Below are positions 61,964 through 64,000 of a stretch of 64,000 nt of DNA, piece after piece. The stretch is from contig NZ_BAABWQ010000002.1 of the NCBI RefSeq assembly GCF_040370365.1, forward strand, positions 868,001 to 932,000. The letters run 5' to 3'. Position 1 is the stretch's first letter; every line of letters starts with the position of its first letter. Below the pieces are notes generated by a model. It saw only the letters and a list, made by a program, of their open reading frames with translations. It was not told the origin of the DNA and did no database searches. Made by a program: the position numbers and the translations under genes. The stretch is from Shimia sp040370365. Its GTDB lineage: Bacteria > Pseudomonadota > Alphaproteobacteria > Rhodobacterales > Rhodobacteraceae.

Positions 61964-63010
61964 ATGCAAATCTCCCGCTTGCCAATCGAAAGCCACGAAA
62001 CTGTCTTGCGGGTGCAAGACACCGAAATTGGATTGGCCGGGTTCATTGCTGTGCATTCAACCAAGCTGGGCCCCGCAGCGGGCGGGTTGCGCATGCGCCC
62101 CTATGCCTCCGAAGACGCAGCCTTGACGGATGCTTTGCGCCTTTCAGAAGGCATGACGTACAAAAACGCTGCCGCAGGTTTGCCTTTGGGTGGCGGCAAA
62201 GCGGTGATCATGGGCGATTCACGCAAAAAAACCACAGCGCAATTGCTCGCCTTTGCCAACGCCATATCTACTTTGGAAGGGTCCTACTGGACCGCCGAAG
62301 ACATGGGCATGACGCCGCAAGACATGGAACTGCTGGCACGTGAAACAAAGTTTGTCGCAGGCCTGCCAAGCGGCCCCCATGCCAGCGGTGATCCATCCCC
62401 CATCACGGCGCGTGGTATTTTTCAGTCCATTAAAGTCACTGCACAGCATCGTTTTGGGTCGCCAAACTTAACCGGGCGCACAATTGCGGTTCAGGGTCTG
62501 GGTCACGTGGGCACATATCTTTGTGCGCTTCTGCATGAGGCAGGCGCGACACTCATTCTTGCTGATATAGACCCAAAACGCGTGGCCGATATCGCGCATA
62601 AGTACCACGCGGAAATCGCAGACCCGGACTCTATCCTGTCTGCCAAAGCTGATATTTTTGCGCCTTGTGCCATTGGCGCAGTGCTCAACGCGCAGACGAT
62701 TCCAGACCTTCAGGTATCCGCAGTGTGTGGCGGAGCCAACAACCAGCTTGCCACCACCAAAGATGCCGATCGCCTGCACGCGCGTGGCATTCTTTATGCA
62801 CCCGACTTTGTCGCCAATGCCGGTGGCATCATCAACGTCGCCACCGAAGTTCTGCGCATTGATGACCGCGACACCTATGTCAGCGACAAACTCGCCGCAG
62901 TAGAAACCACTCTTGGCCGCATCTTTGATCGTGCGAAAACGATGGAGTGCAGCCCTGCGCGTGTTGCCGTTTCAATTGTTGATGAAATGCTGGCCGATCG
63001 CGCCGCATAA
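61964..63010 (+). CDS. Leucine dehydrogenase (Glu/Leu/Phe/Val dehydrogenase family)
   Basis: A 348-residue NAD-dependent amino acid dehydrogenase. The glycine-rich catalytic region is GMTYKNAAAGLPLGGGKAVIMGD with the catalytic lysine, LGPAAGGLRMRPY binds substrate, VAVQGLGHVGTYL-like loop IAVQGLGHVG binds NAD, and PCAIGAVLN and VCGGANNQL close the active site. It deaminates leucine, valine or isoleucine to 2-oxo acids. ATG 61964 is preferred over 61907. Confidence 0.88.
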   Translation: MQISRLPIESHETVLRVQDTEIGLAGFIAVHSTKLGPAAGGLRMRPYASEDAALTDALRLSEGMTYKNAAAGLPLGGGKAVIMGDSRKKTTAQLLAFANAISTLEGSYWTAEDMGMTPQDMELLARETKFVAGLPSGPHASGDPSPITARGIFQSIKVTAQHRFGSPNLTGRTIAVQGLGHVGTYLCALLHEAGATLILADIDPKRVADIAHKYHAEIADPDSILSAKADIFAPCAIGAVLNAQTIPDLQVSAVCGGANNQLATTKDADRLHARGILYAPDFVANAGGIINVATEVLRIDDRDTYVSDKLAAVETTLGRIFDRAKTMECSPARVAVSIVDEMLADRAA

Positions 63011-63038
63011 CACCCAAAGTCCAGTCACCTCTCAGAGC

Positions 63039-63070
63039 CTCGTCAGATTGCTGAGATCTGGCGAGTGTTT
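63039..63070 (+). terminator. Terminator after leucine dehydrogenase
   Basis: CTCGTCAGAT (63039-63048) pairs with ATCTGGCGAG (63056-63065), ten pairs including one G-U, then TGTTTTG. It lies 29 bases past the stop. The 200 bases beyond hold no recognisable gene. Confidence 0.7.
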
Positions 63071-63273
63071 TGCGTGAGGCATCCGGCGAAATGCAATGAT
63101 TTCTACAGAGAGAAAGGAGCAAACGAAAACCGCTCCAAGCGCGACACGTGCATCACCGGCCATACGCCGCACAATCAGACCAAACCCTCTCTTAGTTTCC
63201 ACCGGCTTTGGCCCCAAAAACTCCGCCATCAGAGATGGCTTAAGGCTCCTCCGATAGATCGGCACACTCTAGA

Positions 63274-64000
63274 TCAGACCGAGGGAGGTTTCTGCGAACT
63301 GGTCAGCCGGTTTAAGAAAAAGAAACTTGCAAGTGTTGCAACAAATAGTGCGACTGAGGCGAAAATCACAAAAAGAGTCCTCGCATGAATGATGGACCGA
63401 GACTGATTCACAGGGCTCCAATTCAAGTATCCAACGACTTCTCCGGTATCAATGGCCACTGCGACACCGTTCTTGCCACCCGGTATGGTCTTGCCAAATT
63501 GTAAATCCGACAGTGGCAACAGATCCAGCAACCGGCCCAAATTTGCAGAGTTTAACAAATTGAGGGTGACCAAAACATAGGGCGGTTCCTTCGAGAGCTC
63601 TATGCCTCCAGGGTCCGGAACAATGGCAAATGAAGTGGCAATGGCGACCTCTTCACCGATCTCAATAATTTCCACCGCCGACAATTTCTCGAAGAACGGT
63701 GCAAACGTTGTTCTTAAGTCTGGCTCCGACTTTTTGATGCTACTGTATTCTGCGTGAATGCCCAAAAACGTGCGCGCAATGCTTTGAAGCTCTGCCAAAT
63801 CTTCAAATTTTTGCGCCTCAGGATCAGGCGAGTGTTGAAATACAACTCTTCCGTTGCGCCCGATCATCAGGGCGTAATCGTATCCTGTGGTGGCTCCAAG
63901 TTCGCTGCCGAACCGTCGCTCAATCCAACTTTCATCAAAATTTATAGAAACATTTTCGTACGCTGCGTTTGAAGCCGCGTATCGTTCTAGTTCGGTTTTC
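63274..64000 (-). CDS. CHASE4-type sensor protein, partial; ends soon after a membrane helix
   Basis: The frame is open to the right edge, so the N-terminus is missing. Visible order: sensor domain (ERYAASNAAYENVSINFDES, GYDYALMIGRNGRVVFQHSP, DTGEVVGYLNWSP) of the CHASE4 type, a membrane helix (TLFVIFASVALFVATLASFFF) and only 11 further residues before the stop. CHASE4 is normally followed by GGDEF/EAL or kinase domains; none is found after it up to 63010. It may be a truncated gene or a stand-alone sensor. Confidence 0.75.
   Translation of the reverse strand, partial: KTELERYAASNAAYENVSINFDESWIERRFGSELGATTGYDYALMIGRNGRVVFQHSPDPEAQKFEDLAELQSIARTFLGIHAEYSSIKKSEPDLRTTFAPFFEKLSAVEIIEIGEEVAIATSFAIVPDPGGIELSKEPPYVLVTLNLLNSANLGRLLDLLPLSDLQFGKTIPGGKNGVAVAIDTGEVVGYLNWSPVNQSRSIIHARTLFVIFASVALFVATLASFFFLNRLTSSQKPPSV

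Noticed and set aside
1..64000. CRISPR arrays, prophage, insertion sequences or a secondary-metabolite cluster
   Set aside because: No regularly spaced repeats, transposase, integrase, phage structural genes or large synthases were seen.

Overview
The window looks like an ordinary chromosomal segment of a marine alphaproteobacterium of the Rhodobacteraceae (Roseobacter group). The basis is gene content and protein style: serC-serA with a serC-type leader, a hemD / mitofilin-like / hemY block, tsaD-gpsA, DUF2853, an Rhizobiales-like agl operon, TRAP-free ABC sugar operons and Lrp-controlled leucine dehydrogenase. Genes are dense and occur on both strands. I see no insertion sequence, prophage, integrase or CRISPR array. 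Decay is limited to a frameshifted ClpP-like gene, a truncated EamA transporter beside tRNA-Thr, and perhaps a truncated CHASE4 sensor at the right edge.

Layout. 1-9 kb: end of an asparaginase II gene, a TSUP exporter, serine biosynthesis (serB on one side, the serC-serA operon on the other) with a Stf0 sulfotransferase between them, a decayed ClpP-like gene, a metallophosphoesterase and a lone degenerate ABC ATPase. 9-20 kb: tRNA-Thr(CGT), an EamA remnant, a LysR regulator divergent from a haloalkane-dehalogenase-like hydrolase, the ergothioneine pair egtB-egtD, a small myo-inositol locus (iolG-iolB and a LacI regulator with twin palindromic operators), and a TetR-controlled flavin/NTF2-like pair.

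20-34 kb is one large amino-sugar locus. A GntR regulator and an intracellular GH20 hexosaminidase diverge from an operon of an ABC importer (two permeases, binding protein, ATPase), a Gfo/Idh/MocA protein, two SIS-type sugar-phosphate deaminase/isomerases (NagB-II-like and AgaS-like), a ROK kinase, a GatZ/KbaZ-family protein, NagA and CutC. With no tagatose-6-phosphate kinase or catalytic aldolase in the operon, the GatZ homologue is best explained as a tagatose-6-phosphate 4-epimerase, which would let GlcNAc and GalNAc both end at fructose-6-phosphate.

34-43.7 kb is an alpha-glucoside locus (GH1, aglR, divergent aglEFGAK) with AglR-type palindromes in the promoter region. 43.9-48.6 kb holds a PhnD-like binding protein paired with a hybrid histidine kinase, then a DadA-like oxidase. 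48.6-57.8 kb is housekeeping: hemY, a mitofilin-like protein, hemD, tsaD, gpsA and small conserved proteins. 57.9-64 kb holds ahcY with a leader hairpin, a small exported protein, an HD hydrolase, a GNAT enzyme, an Lrp regulator divergent from leucine dehydrogenase, and part of a CHASE4 sensor.

All functional calls come from reading motifs and gene order; no similarity search was run.
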